Shown here piece after piece: positions 11,375 to 22,329 of a DNA stretch of 64,000 nucleotides. The DNA is from Pegoplata infirma (lineage: Eukaryota; Arthropoda; Insecta; Diptera; Anthomyiidae). The position numbers and the translations under genes were made by a program. A model generated the notes under the pieces. That model was not told the DNA's origin. It was given only the letters and a program-made list of their open reading frames with translations, and made no database searches. The stretch covers positions 76,080,894 through 76,144,893 of the forward strand of contig OY992537.1 of the NCBI GenBank assembly GCA_963921195.1, written 5' to 3'. The number at the start of each line of letters is the position of its first letter. Position 1 is the first letter of the stretch.

Positions 11375-11593
11375 TACCCCTGATATACTGCTGACTACCC
11401 CTTTATTAAATTGCTGATTACATGTGAGCAGTTGGTCAACGGTTGTTTAAACGAATTGTTGGTGGCCGCCGATACCAACATGCCGCCGCTACCAACTCCT
11501 GACATGTCAATGGGGACACTTTAAAAAATTGTATGGAGATGTCACCAATTTCATAAAGTTTGTCAGCAGTGATTTATTTTGCGAACTGGGGTA
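11375..11593. mobile_element. Candidate 219-bp TIR element with TACCCC ends
   Basis: The left end TACCCC...CACTGCTGAC-like sequence is mirrored by GTCAGCAGTGATTT...GGGGTA on the right; the inner arms also pair (AATTGCTGATTACAT against ATGTCACCAATTTC). A GC-richer centre holds GTTGGTGGC...CTACCAAC, a second stem. No clear target duplication. 11594-12100 has no recognised feature. Confidence 0.4.
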
Positions 11594-12100
11594 ATATACA
11601 CCCATTATTTTGAGTAAAATTCAATATGAAAATATTCTTTTAGGAAGATTTTAAAGAATGCAGTTTTATAATAATGTATTATTTACTATTTTATCAACTC
11701 CGACAGTTATTTTCCTTATTTCAATATTATGTGTGTATGTAAATAAACTCTACTTTCAAATTAAATTAATCCACATCAATACCTCAATAATATAAAAATG
11801 TTTATTTAATATTATTTTTTTTTTTTTCATTTTGTCGATTTTATTTATTCCTTCATAATATAAATACCATGAAGATGATGTTGATTTCAAGAGAAATAAA
11901 CCCTCAGAAAAAGTAGAAAGCTTCTTATTGACAATTGAATTGACACTTGATAAGAATGCAAACGTATGTGGATGAGTTTTTCTTTTCTCTGTCTTCTGTA
12001 TTCTTATTTTTAATTTTTTTTCCTCCATATGTACACTAACAAGAGAAGCGTCCCAACCGTTATTTACCGATTTGCTTAAAAATTAAAATATAATTAAAAC
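11594..12100. other. AT-rich intergenic DNA, no gene seen
   Basis: Homopolymer-rich sequence. The 90-codon minus-strand frame at 11756-12028 is lysine/isoleucine/serine-rich, shows no motif, and is not called. Confidence 0.5.
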
Positions 12101-14026
12101 AAGTAGAAAAATTAAATTCGATTTGGTCGAATCTATGAATACCCTCCACAATGTTATCTGATAGTAACTTTCTAAAAAAAAATTAAAAAAATTGCATTAC
12201 AAATTTTTTATTAGAATCAATAAAATTTTTTTGAGTGTATAATTTTTTTACTGTCAACATTTTTTGAGTGTGACATTTCATTAAAAAAAATTAATGTGTA
12301 CATTTTTTTTTGAGTGTAACGTTTTTTTTAGGTGTAAATATTTTTTTTAGTGTACAATTTCTTTGAGTAACAAAATTACTTTGTAAAATATTTTTGTTGT
12401 TTTATACCTATTTCACATGTTTCCGTCTTTTTATTTTACCATCCTCTTCTTTAAAAAACAACATTCAATCATATAAAAAACACCTCATTTGATTTTTTTT
12501 TTTCAAAAATACTTACTATACACAGTTACATACAGTTACAAAAACAATAACAAATATTTACTTGTCTAACAACTAAACTGCACCCCACGCACACTGCCAC
12601 ATTTGGCCAATCTAGCACGACAAAAATCAAAAAAAAAAAAAGTTCCCCGATTTTCATGATATGTTTGTATGTATTATAGAACATTCCTAATAGCACGGAA
12701 ATAATCATATAAGATCGATAATTCTGTTCGTTACTAACAGGTGGGTGCATAAAGTTGCATCTTGTAAAATCCTCTAACTAGTGTACATTATTTCGCATAA
12801 ATTAAGTCGAGTTTAAACTGTTGTAACTTTTGAACAAAAAGAAATATCTCTTCCACTCTTTTTTTGGTAATTTTAAAGGATATTTAAATGCTTTAAGTCA
12901 TATATTTTCTTTTTTTTTTAAACAAATTTTTCTATTTTTTATTAAATTTTTAACAAAATACAAATTTTTGAAAAGAAAATTATATATTTATTTTTTTTGA
13001 TGGAATAGAACTTTTGTGTTTGGTCCGTATTGGTCGCCGGACTTTTTCAGATATATTAACCAATATCCAGAGTACTTATTTAAACGGCTAACTTTTGCGA
13101 CCATCTGCGACGCCGACTGCAGTGGGGCGATATGTAAACCTTGTTTTTACATATTTTTTAAACATATTTTAAAAAAGTGGGCGTGGCAGTTGTCTGACCG
13201 CCCCCTTTTTTTGTGATATTATTTCTACAGTTATTGAGGGTATATATAACGAATTTAAAGAAATTATAACCAAAATTACAAATTTTTAAAAAAAGTGGGC
13301 GTGGCCCTTAAACGGCCTCCCACATTTTTCATAATGTTATTTTCGAAGTCAAAACAAACATTTATACCGAATTTCAAGTCAATATAATTAAAATTGGATT
13401 TTTGTCGTCCTAGATTGGCCAAATGTGGCACTGTGCCACGGCAGGAAAACAAACAACAACAAGTTTTAAAAAAACTGGTATTTCACCATGCTTTTAAAAC
13501 TTGTTTTACGAGTTTTCAACAGTTTAAGGTGAAATTCAGAGCTTAGCTTATAACTTTTGAACCACTGAATCGATTTTGCAGAAATTCAAAACCAAATAGA
13601 CTTTGGGAACGACAAATATATATGCTAAGCCTCAGCACCCTCAGAATTGTCTTTCGAAAGTTAGAGTGGTTTAAATCTCGTAAATTCGCAAAATACCCTT
13701 GCCGAAATTTACTCTTTTGCTCATAACTTTTGAACCACTGGACCAATTTCGCTGGATTGCAATACCAACCTGACCCGGTAAATGGTCAACATATATGTTA
13801 AACTTCAGGAGCCTCTGTAAAGTCTTTCAAAAGTTTGCGTGTTTTCAACGGACAGACAGACAGACGGACGGAGGGACGGACGGACGGACATAGCTAGATC
13901 GACTTAAAATCGATCAAGGATCATAAATATATATACTTTATGGGGTCCTAGACCAATATTTCGATGTGTTACAAACGGAATGACAAACTTATATATACCC
14001 TCTATCACTAGAGTGGAGGGTATAAA
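12101..14026 (-). mobile_element. Long DINE-1/mini-me-like element (copy G)
   Basis: On the minus strand it opens with a TATACCCTC...GAGGGTATA hairpin (end at 14026). The core GACCCCATAAAGTATATA, a short interrupted (GTCC/GTCT)n tract (about 13853-13890) and two CATAACTTTTGAACCACTGG-type segments follow. Near 12225-12375 there is a TTTTTTGAGTGTAA-rich stretch, then the 3' hairpin and CTACTTGTTTT at 12101. It is the closest sibling of 23110-39743. Its segment before the tetranucleotide tract (13735-13850) aligns almost base for base with 23675-23790. A separate inverted-repeat insert lies inside (12520-13460). Confidence 0.82.
12520..13460. mobile_element. Nested inverted-repeat insert in copy G
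   Basis: Around 12593-12635 the sequence TGCCACATTTGGCCAATCTA followed by GCACGACAAAAATC is repeated in inverted form at about 13398-13432 with one or two differences. Between them are GTGGGCGTGGC segments with CCGCCCCC and CGGCCTCCC runs. This suggests an element with long subterminal inverted repeats inserted into the DINE copy, although exact ends and a target duplication were not found. Confidence 0.5.
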
Positions 14027-14774
14027 AACGGGTTTAAGTCTCTTTTTGTCGGCCATATGAGTGTTTTTTAAATTTCGTTGCAACCTTAAGAAGTAATATG
14101 GTTTTCCGGGAAAATTCCGATGACTCGCGAACTAACAAGAATATCGTCCAGAACAAAAATACTTGTCGACTTAAAATAAATATTATACTGAGACAATAAA
14201 GATTATTTTACATTCATATGAATATCGTAGCGGTATATATTTATACAAAACCTCTAAAAATTTGCCCATTTTCGTAAAAAAAATATTTATCAAACCTCAA
14301 TTTAACAATTTATATCACCGTTAGATTGATATCAAAAACAACTGTCTTCTAATATAAAAACATAATACGATTTCTTAAGAAGAAATAGCTAAAAATCCAA
14401 GCTGAGTTCCTTCCAATCTTAAAGTTTTTTATTTTATTCATATTTTAAGTTTTTGGCGAATCGGTGTTCATATAACGGTTGTGAAACTTCCCTTGTAAGT
14501 CGAAAAGCTCAATGACATTGTTGTCTGCTGCTTGAAGTAAACATACAAAAAACTATTGTTGATTGGTATGGTCAATGCTGTCAATATATTTATATTTTTT
14601 ATACACTTGGATAATATTTATAGTTAGTTATAAGTGGCACAATGTACTGTTAATGTCATGAAGGAAATGATAAGAAAAACAAACTTACTATTATAGCTTT
14701 AATAACTTTCCAAGAAAGAATGGGAAATAGTATGAAGTTACCCAGTCAGAAATAACTAACAGTTTTAAAAGTGT
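14027..14774. other. Intergenic DNA, no gene seen
   Basis: No repeat family, RNA gene or coding signal was recognised here. Confidence 0.5.
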
Positions 14775-14945
14775 ACACAGAGAAAACAAATTTTCAAGTT
14801 TCCAACTAAAAGTCAGTTGATGCAACAAAAATTCGGTTGAAACATTTTCAAAAAAGGTTGTTACAATTAATTAAATATCGGTAGTCGCAGCTGAATCAGG
14901 TTGATATAACTGGGTTTCAATTGAAACAACCATGTATGTTTGGAA
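14775..14945 (+). repeat. MITE fragment related to 18603-18837
   Basis: Begins ACACAGAGAAAACAAATTTT and holds CAGTTGATGCAACAAAAATT, AATTCGGTTGAAAC and AATTGAAACAAC words that match the small TA-flanked element at 18603-18837. No matching right terminus was found, so this copy is probably truncated. Confidence 0.6.
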
Positions 14946-14960
14946 AAATTTTTGGGAGGG

Positions 14961-15249
14961 GAATTAATGGGGATCGGTCTCACATTTTAACTCATTTTAG
15001 GCGACTCCGGGAGAGGTGTAGGGCATTTTGTGTTGGGTGTGTAGGTGCAACAACTCATAAAAAATTAAAAAAGAGCAAAATGTGATATTTTTTTTACTCT
15101 TACATTTTTGCAAACATACCTAGCCCTATCTTCACCCCCTAAGGGCACTACCATATGAAAAAGTTTTAATAAAAAATTGTTCTTACCGCTATAACATTTC
15201 AAAGAGTGCTTCTAGAGAAGACAAATGTGTGACCGACCCCCATTAGATT
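14961..15249. mobile_element. Candidate small inverted-repeat element
   Basis: TTAATGGGGATCGGTCTCAC (from 14964) is mirrored by GTGTGACCGACCCCCATTAG (15227-15246). A second loose pairing joins TGTAGGGCATTTTG and the CCTAGCCCTATC region. No target duplication or coding frame. Superfamily unknown. Confidence 0.5.
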
Positions 15250-15294
15250 TTCAACACCAAAATTTTTTAAGAACATGCTTACACTCTATCTTCA

Positions 15295-16313
15295 ACATAC
15301 AATGATTTTTTTCTATAGAAAAAATATGTCAGAATTTGAGACTTTTTCTATAGAAAAAATGTCTAAGAATCAGAGACTTTTTCTATAGAAGCAATGTCTC
15401 AGAATCTGAGACTTTTTCTATTGAACAAATGTGTAAAAATCGGAGACTTTTTCTATTGAAAAAATGTCTCTGAGACTTATTCTATAGAAAAAATGCCTCA
15501 GAATCTGAGAATTTTTCTATTTAAAAATTTTTTTCAGCATCTGAGAATTTTTCTATTGAAAAAATGTCTTAGAGAGACTTTTTCTATAGAAAAAATGTCT
15601 CAGAATCTGAGACTTTTTCTATAGAAAAAATGTCTCAGAATCTGAGACTTTTTTTATAGAAAAAATGTCTCAGAATCTGAGACTTTTTCTATTGAAAAAA
15701 TGTCTTAGAATCTGAGACTTTTCTATTAAAAAATGTCTCAAATTCTGAGACTTTTTCTATAGAAAAAATGTCTCAGAATCTGAGACCTTTTCTATAGAAA
15801 AAATGTATCATAATCTGAGACTTTTTCTATTGAAAAAATGTCACAGAATTTAAAACATTTTCTATAGAAAAACTGTCTCAGAATCTGAGACTTTTTCTAT
15901 AGAAAAACTGTCTCAGAATCTGAGACTTTTTCTATAGAAAAAATGTCTTAGAATCTGAGACTTTTTCTATAGAAAAACTGTCTCAGAATCTGAGACTTTT
16001 TCTATAGAAAAACTGTCTCAGAATCTGAGACTTTTTCTATAGAAAAACTGTCTCAGAATCTGAGACTTTTTTTTTATAGAAAAACTGTCTCAGAATCTGA
16101 GACTTTTTCTATAGAAAAAATTTCTCAGAATCTGAGACTTTCGGTGAAATTGTTTTCTATAGAATAAATCTAAAATTCTGAGACATTTTTTCTATAGAAA
16201 AAGTCTCAGGTTCTAAAACATTTTTTCTATAGAAAAAATGTCTCAGAATTTTAGATTTATTCTATAGAAAACAATTTCACCGAATCTGTGACCTTTTCTA
16301 GAGGTACCTTTAC
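15295..16313. repeat. 35-bp palindromic satellite, block 2
   Basis: About 28 tandem units of 35 bp in the phase GACTTTTTCTATAGAAAAAA + TGTCTCAGAATCTGA. Copies between 15595 and 16140 are the most uniform in the window, with variation mostly limited to AAATGTCTC versus AACTGTCTC. That implies recent amplification or gene-conversion-like homogenisation. The block ends in a large hairpin. Confidence 0.9.
16142..16282. repeat. 60-bp-arm perfect hairpin at the satellite edge
   Basis: The left arm, starting CGGTGAAATTGTTTTC at 16142, is mirrored without mismatch by the right arm ending GAAAACAATTTCACCG at 16282. The loop is about 20 nt. The arms contain satellite words, so the structure is probably an inverted duplication of satellite units plus a short unique flank. 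Confidence 0.85.
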
Positions 16314-16376
16314 ATATACACTTCACCCCGAAGGCCAAGGTTTTGGATTGTTATTTTAGTTTAAACTTTGTATAAA

Positions 16377-16618
16377 CCCAGCAAAATTTTCTGTTCCAAA
16401 TAATCGGTTCCGGAACCCATCAAACTACCCTGCAACCGATTCTACTTAACATTCCAGAATCAATGATTTTTGTTTGAAATTGTCCCGAAAGCAATCGTTT
16501 TTTAGAGCAAGTAGTTTTTTTGAAAAATAATTTTACATAGAAAATTTTGTTGTGATTACCGTAGAATGTACTCAAGAATCTATTGAACCAGGAATTTGTT
16601 CCAAAAAAATTTCCTGGG
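16377..16618. mobile_element. CCCAGC-ended MITE
   Basis: The left end is CCCAGCAAAATTTTCTGTTC. The inverse of the right end reads CCCAGGAAATTTTTTTGGAA, so the TIRs match imperfectly over 20-30 bp. About 240 bp with no frame. Its CCCAGC terminus is shared with elements at 41154-41959, 51487-52458 and 52626-53490. Confidence 0.6.
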
Positions 16619-17459
16619 AAGTAGTCTAAAAACCGGATACTGCAAAAGAAATCTAACTTTTTTTATATAGCTTCAATACAGAACATAATTTTTAGCAAAC
16701 TTTTTATGTCAGAACAAATCTGCTTTCAGATTGACTAAACCAAGTTGAAATGAGATAGCAAAAATTCGGTCTAAAAGGAGAGTAAAATTTATTTTAAAAA
16801 TTTATTTACAAAGTTACCTACTAAAACTTTTGTAAACTGTTTTTAAATGAAACAAATTAAATGCAAATGAAAAGTTTATTAATTTGTGTTATTCTTTTGA
16901 ATATATGAAAATTTATTATAAGCTTTACCAAATTGTTAAATATATTTTTTTTTCTCCAACAATTACAAGGAAATTAAGTAATTTTTAACAAATTTACTCA
17001 TACTTGTAAAGAAGAGAAAAAGTGAAATAAACACAGTAAAACACACTTGCTTTCATAAACAAAAATCCATTAGGTGCCATTAACAAACTTACTATAGCCC
17101 ATATACTTACAATACATACGTAACTACAGTATTCATTTATAAAGAAAAACGACAAATTCTGCATTTGTATGGATGTTTGTATGTGAGGCATTCCACGCCA
17201 GGCTATACCAACAAATACATCTACTAACAGGCCCGCCTGAAATTCTTTACCGGTAATACTAAATACTGGATAAAAGAAGGATCAGGAGTCTTTGTTTTAT
17301 TTAATTGTGGAAGTTCAAATCATCGTTAAAAAATAATATGCCACAGAATAGTTTAAAAAGCTAAATTTAGATAACTCGCTAACATATTCGTTGTTACTGC
17401 TCTCATATTATTTACTGCTCTCATATTGGTTTCAGTATACAATTTTATTGACAATTTTT
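16619..17459. other. AT-rich DNA, only a short repeat end seen
   Basis: At 17188 there is TGAGGCATTCCACGCC, the terminal motif of the foldback element at 394-1481; the body does not follow, so it is at most a remnant. No gene was recognised. Confidence 0.5.
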
Positions 17460-17705
17460 GAAACAGTACCCGATTTCTGTAACAATGCGAGAAGTTTTCG
17501 CATCGAAAAAAATAAAATAACGGTATAGTCATTCAGTATGTCATTCAGTATGTGATTCAGAAAAACGATTTGATTTCTTTTTTGTATTAGATGTTTTTAA
17601 CACTAGCATCATTGTACTCACCCTGTAGAAAACTAAATGACTTCAATATTATTTATTTTTTAACGATGCTTTTCACATAGTTACAGAAATTGGGCACAGG
17701 ATTTC
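17460..17705. mobile_element. Small TIR element related to 9925-10125
   Basis: The left end ACAGTACCCGATTTCTGTAA plus GCGAGAAGTTTTCGCATCG is mirrored imperfectly on the right by CGATGCTTTTCACATAG and TTACAGAAATTGGGCACAGG. GCGAGAAGTTTTCGC is itself a near-dyad. CAGTATGTCATTCAGTATGT at 17533-17556 is a short internal tandem. No coding frame; no clear target duplication. Confidence 0.6.
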
Positions 17706-17924
17706 GCTTTGAACGTAAGTGGAAAATATTTTGAGTTTAAAAAGAAATTTGCATAAAAATAAGTTTTAATGAGAAGAAATATGGAGGGGAAAAAATATTG
17801 ATCCAACAAAAAATTTTATTATTACGAAAAATTTTTGAAAAATGTATCATTTGATACCACACCCAGCACCATTCTATTTAGTTCTCTATTCTATTCCATT
17901 TCGTAACCAGTTTCATTTTCCTTC

Positions 17925-19910
17925 GTTCCATGTTAGTTTACTCCTTTCCGTATAACATGCGTCAAAGAAATAAAAAGTACCATTTTACACCACTTTTACT
18001 TATAAGTTTAGGTAAACTTTCTTACCCGTAGGTTTTAATTTTAAAATATGTCCTTCTCTTGGATGTTATTTCTACTGAAGACAATTTGGGACATTCTGGG
18101 GTTTTGTTCAAATTTGTAAAAAGAACCATTTCTAGTATGACCATTTTTTCAGGAAATCTAAAAAGTACCAAATGTAAACTTGTTTACCTCTCTTACGACC
18201 CTTTGAAACAGAATATCAAAAAGTGTTTGTTCCAGAATGTTCCTACAGTTAAAATTGCAAGTGCTTAGCATCATTGTTTCAGGAAATATAAAAAATGCCA
18301 AAAGTACAGTTTTTCACACATTTAGAAACTTTTCAAAAAGTGTTTATTTTTTTTCACCAAAGGATCCTACATTCCAAATATCATGTTTCTAGGATTATTA
18401 ATTCTTGAACTATAAAAAGTACCAAAAGAACGTTTTTTTCACCGAAGAATCATACATTAAAAATTTCATGTCCCATTATTTCAGGAAATATAAAAGGTAC
18501 CAAAAGTAAACTAATTTTGCCCCTTTACAAACAGAATTTCCAAAAAGTACTTTTCCATAAACTTTTTTCCAAGGATCCTTCATTCCAAATTTCAAATATT
18601 TACACACAGAAAACAAATTTGAAAATTTTTAATTAAAATTCAGTTAATACAACTAAAAATCGGGTGATTCATTTTCATATAGGTCGTTACAATTAAGTAT
18701 CGGTCTCAATAAAATTCGGTTGCTACAATAAATATTTAATTGAAACTAGAACAGAATTCAGTTGTCGCAAAAAGTACCGACAACTGAATTATGAGTTGAT
18801 ACAACTCAAACATTCGATTGGATTTTTTTTCTGTGTGTAAGATCATTATTTCAGGATATATTAAAAGCACCGAAATCACACTTTTTAACCCCTTTTAGAT
18901 ACTGAAGTTCCAAAAAGTACTTTTTCAGGAATATTTTTTTATTCACCGAAGGATCCTTCATGCCAAATTTAAAATGTTTGGGATAATTTTTTCAGGAAAA
19001 ATAAAAGTACCAAAAGTATAATTTTTAATCCGCTAAAAAGCGGAATCTCGAAAAAGTACTTTTTCTAGAACGTTTTCTTATTCGAAGGAACCAGCATTTC
19101 AAATTTCAAGTTTCTAGAACCATTATGTCAGGAAATAAAAGAGGTAAAGAAAGTTCAAATTTTTACCCGTTTTACCCCTCTTGAAAACGGAATTTCCAAA
19201 AACAATTTTTTTTTAGAAAAAAAATTTTTACAGAGGGGTCCTACATAACTAATTTCTAGAATTATTTTTCAGAAAATTTTAATTTGTTACCAAGCTAAAA
19301 GAATGGTATTTCGAAAAAGTACGTTTTCCAGAACATTTTTTTAGAGAATTATCATTCATTTCAAATTTCGAGTGTCTATGAAAAGAACCACTAGTACGCC
19401 TTTTTACAACTTTTACGTTCTAAGAAACGGAATTTCAAAAAGGTAATTTTTCCAGAATGTTTTACCACCGAAGGATCCTACATTCAAAATTTCATATTTC
19501 TGGGACCATTATTTCAGGAAACATAAAAAGTACCAAAATAAAAATGTTTTAGGCCTTTTAACCGCCTTAGAAAAAGAGTTTCTAATAATTACTTTTTATT
19601 TTTTTTTTCTCCAAAAGATCTTACATTACAAATTTCAAGTGGGTAGGATCATTATTACAGGAAATAAAAAAAGTACTAAAAGTATGGAAATGGAATTTCC
19701 AAAAAGTTCTTTTTCCAAAATGTTTTTCTTAATCAAGGATCCTACATTCCAAATACCAAGTTTTTACGAGTATTTTAAAATATAAAAAATACAAAAAGTA
19801 CACTTTATTACCAGCCTACCGCCGTTATTGCCCATTTCCCCCTTAGTACAGGAACTTACAAAAAGTACTTTTCCAGAACAGTTTTGCACAATTTTTTCAG
19901 GAAAGCTGCT
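17925..19910 (+). repeat. Degenerate tandem repeat, about 130 bp per unit
   Basis: About 14 diverged units (spacing 110-145 bp). They carry the ordered words TTTCAGGAAATATAAAAAGT, ACCAAAAGTAC, CCCTTT, GGAATTTCCAAAAAGTAC, TTTTCCAGAA and GGATCCTACATTCCAAATTT. Unit anchors (TTCAGGAAA or variants) lie near 18148, 18278, 18480, 18848, 18991, 19127, 19268, 19512, 19656 and 19897. The spacing across 18480-18848 becomes normal once the 237-bp MITE insertion is removed. The 69-codon frame at 18059-18268 lies in the first units and is not a gene. Confidence 0.75.
18603..18837. mobile_element. 235-bp MITE with CACACAG ends and TA duplication
   Basis: The termini are CACACAG and CTGTGTG, flanked by TA on both sides (18601-18602, 18838-18839). 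It splits one unit of the 130-bp array between ...TTCAAATATT and AGATCATTATTTCAGG, which rejoin in the expected unit order. Internal words: AATTCAGTTAATACAACT, CAGTTGTCGC and GACAACTGAATT. TA duplication fits Tc1/mariner-type or related integration. A truncated relative is at 14775-14945. Confidence 0.8.
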
Positions 19911-20662
19911 TCATAATATCACACACATAAATGACATTAAGTTTTATCGTATTCGACCAACCCGTCTTAAAATGTTGCATCTCTGAAATCCAAAAGGGCC
20001 CTAGGGACCTTATCAGTCATCGAATGGTTAATCTTTGAAAACTTAAATTAATTTGAAATTAATTCCAGCCAATCATTTGCCAATTTTCAATGCAGATTTT
20101 AAATGAGTAGTTCGAATTTCATTTGAAATTTTAAAATTTAAAATTTTGATATTCTACGAACTACATTGAAAAAAGTACTTAGCTAATTTGTACGACTTTT
20201 CTTTTTCTTTAAGGCAGAACAGTTTCAAAAGAATGTCTCACATATACAATGCCATATTAATAATTTTCTTTTCTGTACCTATTATACAAGAATACGTTTG
20301 TATTTAAGTATATGTATACAACAATAACCAACAGGGAACTTTCAGACATACATAAAAAAATATGGCACCTAAAAATAGTCTTAACAGCAATTATTTTAAC
20401 GACAACAACAATTTAAGAACAAACAAATGTGTTTTTTAACAGTTTTTCTGGGTAAATGGTATTAAAAATAGTATGAAGACCTTAAAGAAAAAAAAAGTTT
20501 TAAACGAAAAGAAAATGTATAAAAACAAAAGGACATTTAAGTTTTTCTTCATAAACAATGTGTTGTAGTGATTTTGTATGATGTTAAGGCATTAGTGATT
20601 TAGGGCCTTGTCAAGAAACTTTTTGAGAGACATGTTAAAAAAAAATATTATATTATAACATA
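19911..20662. other. Intergenic DNA, no gene seen
   Basis: No coding or repeat signal recognised beyond general A/T richness. Confidence 0.5.
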
Positions 20663-20670
20663 TTTTAGAT

Positions 20671-21300
20671 CATAGATGGGAATTTTTCATTACCATTGAA
20701 ATTTAATTACCATTGGTTGATATCAATGGTAATGAAAAAATTTTCATTACCATTTAATGGTAATTAAATTTTTTTAATTGAAAAAATAATTACTAATGGT
20801 AATGAAATGCACCAATTGTTGAAAAACACCAATTATAATTGGTTTCAAAACCATTGATTTGCACATTTTTGTTTTTTTGAAAAGTTAAAAATTTAAACAT
20901 CAAAGCATGTTTTTCAAAAAAATATGAAAATGTTAAAGACAAAAAACAAAACGAAAATAAAAATTTCAAACATTGTGTTATACAAAGGCAATCAACGTTT
21001 ATAAAATGTGAAAAACTAAAACACCATATAACAAAACACAACAGATATTTCCAAATATTAACGATTTTGACAATATTGTGACGACTTTAACTAATAGTAA
21101 TTATTTTTTTTAAGTGATGTCATACCAATGGTAATTATTTTTTTTTTAATTTTCATTAGTAATTAAATTGATTAGTAATTTAATTGGTACAATTGATACA
21201 ACCAATGGTAATGAAAAAAATTTCCTTACCATTGACATCAATTTAATGGTAATTAAACCATCAATTAATTGGTCCCTTTAATTAATTAGTCCCATCTATG
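20671..21300. mobile_element. hAT-type non-autonomous element, 630 bp
   Basis: The termini CATAGATGGG and CCCATCTATG form TIRs. The flanks carry a perfect 8-bp duplication TTTTAGAT (20663-20670 and 21301-21308). An 8-bp duplication with a TIR of this kind is the signature of the hAT superfamily. The interior is dominated by ATTACCATTGGTAAT-like dyads and AATTGGT words, with no transposase. The 82-codon minus-strand frame at 20793-21041 has no hAT motif. Confidence 0.8.
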
Positions 21301-21308
21301 TTTTAGAT

Positions 21309-21796
21309 AAAGATTCAAGCTAAGGAAATGTTTATATTAAAAAAATATTTCAAATATTTCTAATCATGAAAATTTTCTTTATTTTTGAAAGTGTTTTTGT
21401 TTACTTTAAATCTCTTAGAATATTTCATTGCCTCCAAACTTGAGAATTTTTCAGTCGGGAAAATGTTTCAAAATTTCAAAATTTGTCAATAGGAAAAACA
21501 TTGTAGATTTCTAGTATTTCTCTTTAGGAAAATGCGTTAAATCTAATAGAAAATTGTCAAATGAATAATATCTTAAGATTCTTAAATCTTTATAGAAAAT
21601 TTTCTATAGTTGTTATATTAAGCAAATGATATTGAAATGTTATTGCTACTATAAATAAGTAAATTTTAGCAAGTTCCAACTAAATACTACTCTAAATTAG
21701 CTAAAAAATTTAGTGTACTAAGGCGTATGATTGATTTCGAATACATACTCACACAAAAATAATCATACGCTACGTTAGATTTTTTTTAAAAAGTAG
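21309..21796. other. AT-rich DNA with traces of the 35-bp satellite
   Basis: 21430-21620 has weak TTTTCAGTCGGGAAAATG-like and TTTATAGAAAATTTTCTATA words reminiscent of the satellite. At 21724-21773, GCGTATGATT and AATCATACGC form a 10-bp inverted pair. No gene. Confidence 0.45.
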
Positions 21797-22292
21797 ACAC
21801 AAAAAAAAACCTTGTAAAATTATTACTCAGAAAGAATTTGAAACGAATTTCAATCAATAAAAACGGGGATTCAATCAATTTTTTTTTATTGAAATTCCTC
21901 CAATAAAGAAAATCGGTTATACCAATCATCAAATTGTAGGTGATTAATTTGAATATTTTTTCAATCAAATATTCTTTTGATTTTGATCACAAATTTGGTA
22001 ATTTTTTTAAATATTAGTCAATCATAATGATTGATTTATTAAATGATTTTGTAGGATTATGGCAAAATTATGAAAAAATTCATATTTTTTGTTTTTCAAT
22101 ATGTTGCCAACAATAAAAAAGTAAAACCCGATTATTTTGTATATTATTAAATTATTGTATTCAAATAAATCAAAATAAATTGTATTTAAATAAACAAATT
22201 AAATAAATTTCAATCAAAACATTGATTGGCTAATTAAAGTTTTGGTAATCAATAGATTTAATTGAAAATTTTTAAACAATAATTTTTTGTGT
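21797..22292. mobile_element. Candidate AT-rich MITE with ACACAAAAAA ends
   Basis: The left end ACACAAAAAA is mirrored by TTTTTTGTGT on the right (22283-22292). The interior repeats CAATCAAT/ATTGATTG words. No coding frame; the target duplication is not clear. Confidence 0.5.
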
Positions 22293-22329
22293 AAAGAAAA
22301 AGAAAAGTCCTATAATCCCATTTTACCAA

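Noticed and set aside
15295..16313. Regular 35-bp repeats suggestive of a CRISPR array
   Set aside because: No variable spacers, direct tandem units of constant content, no cas-like genes and an insect-type genome; it is a satellite.
17188..17203. TGAGGCATTCCACGCC as a further foldback element copy
   Set aside because: Only the terminal 16 bp match; the arm sequence does not follow.
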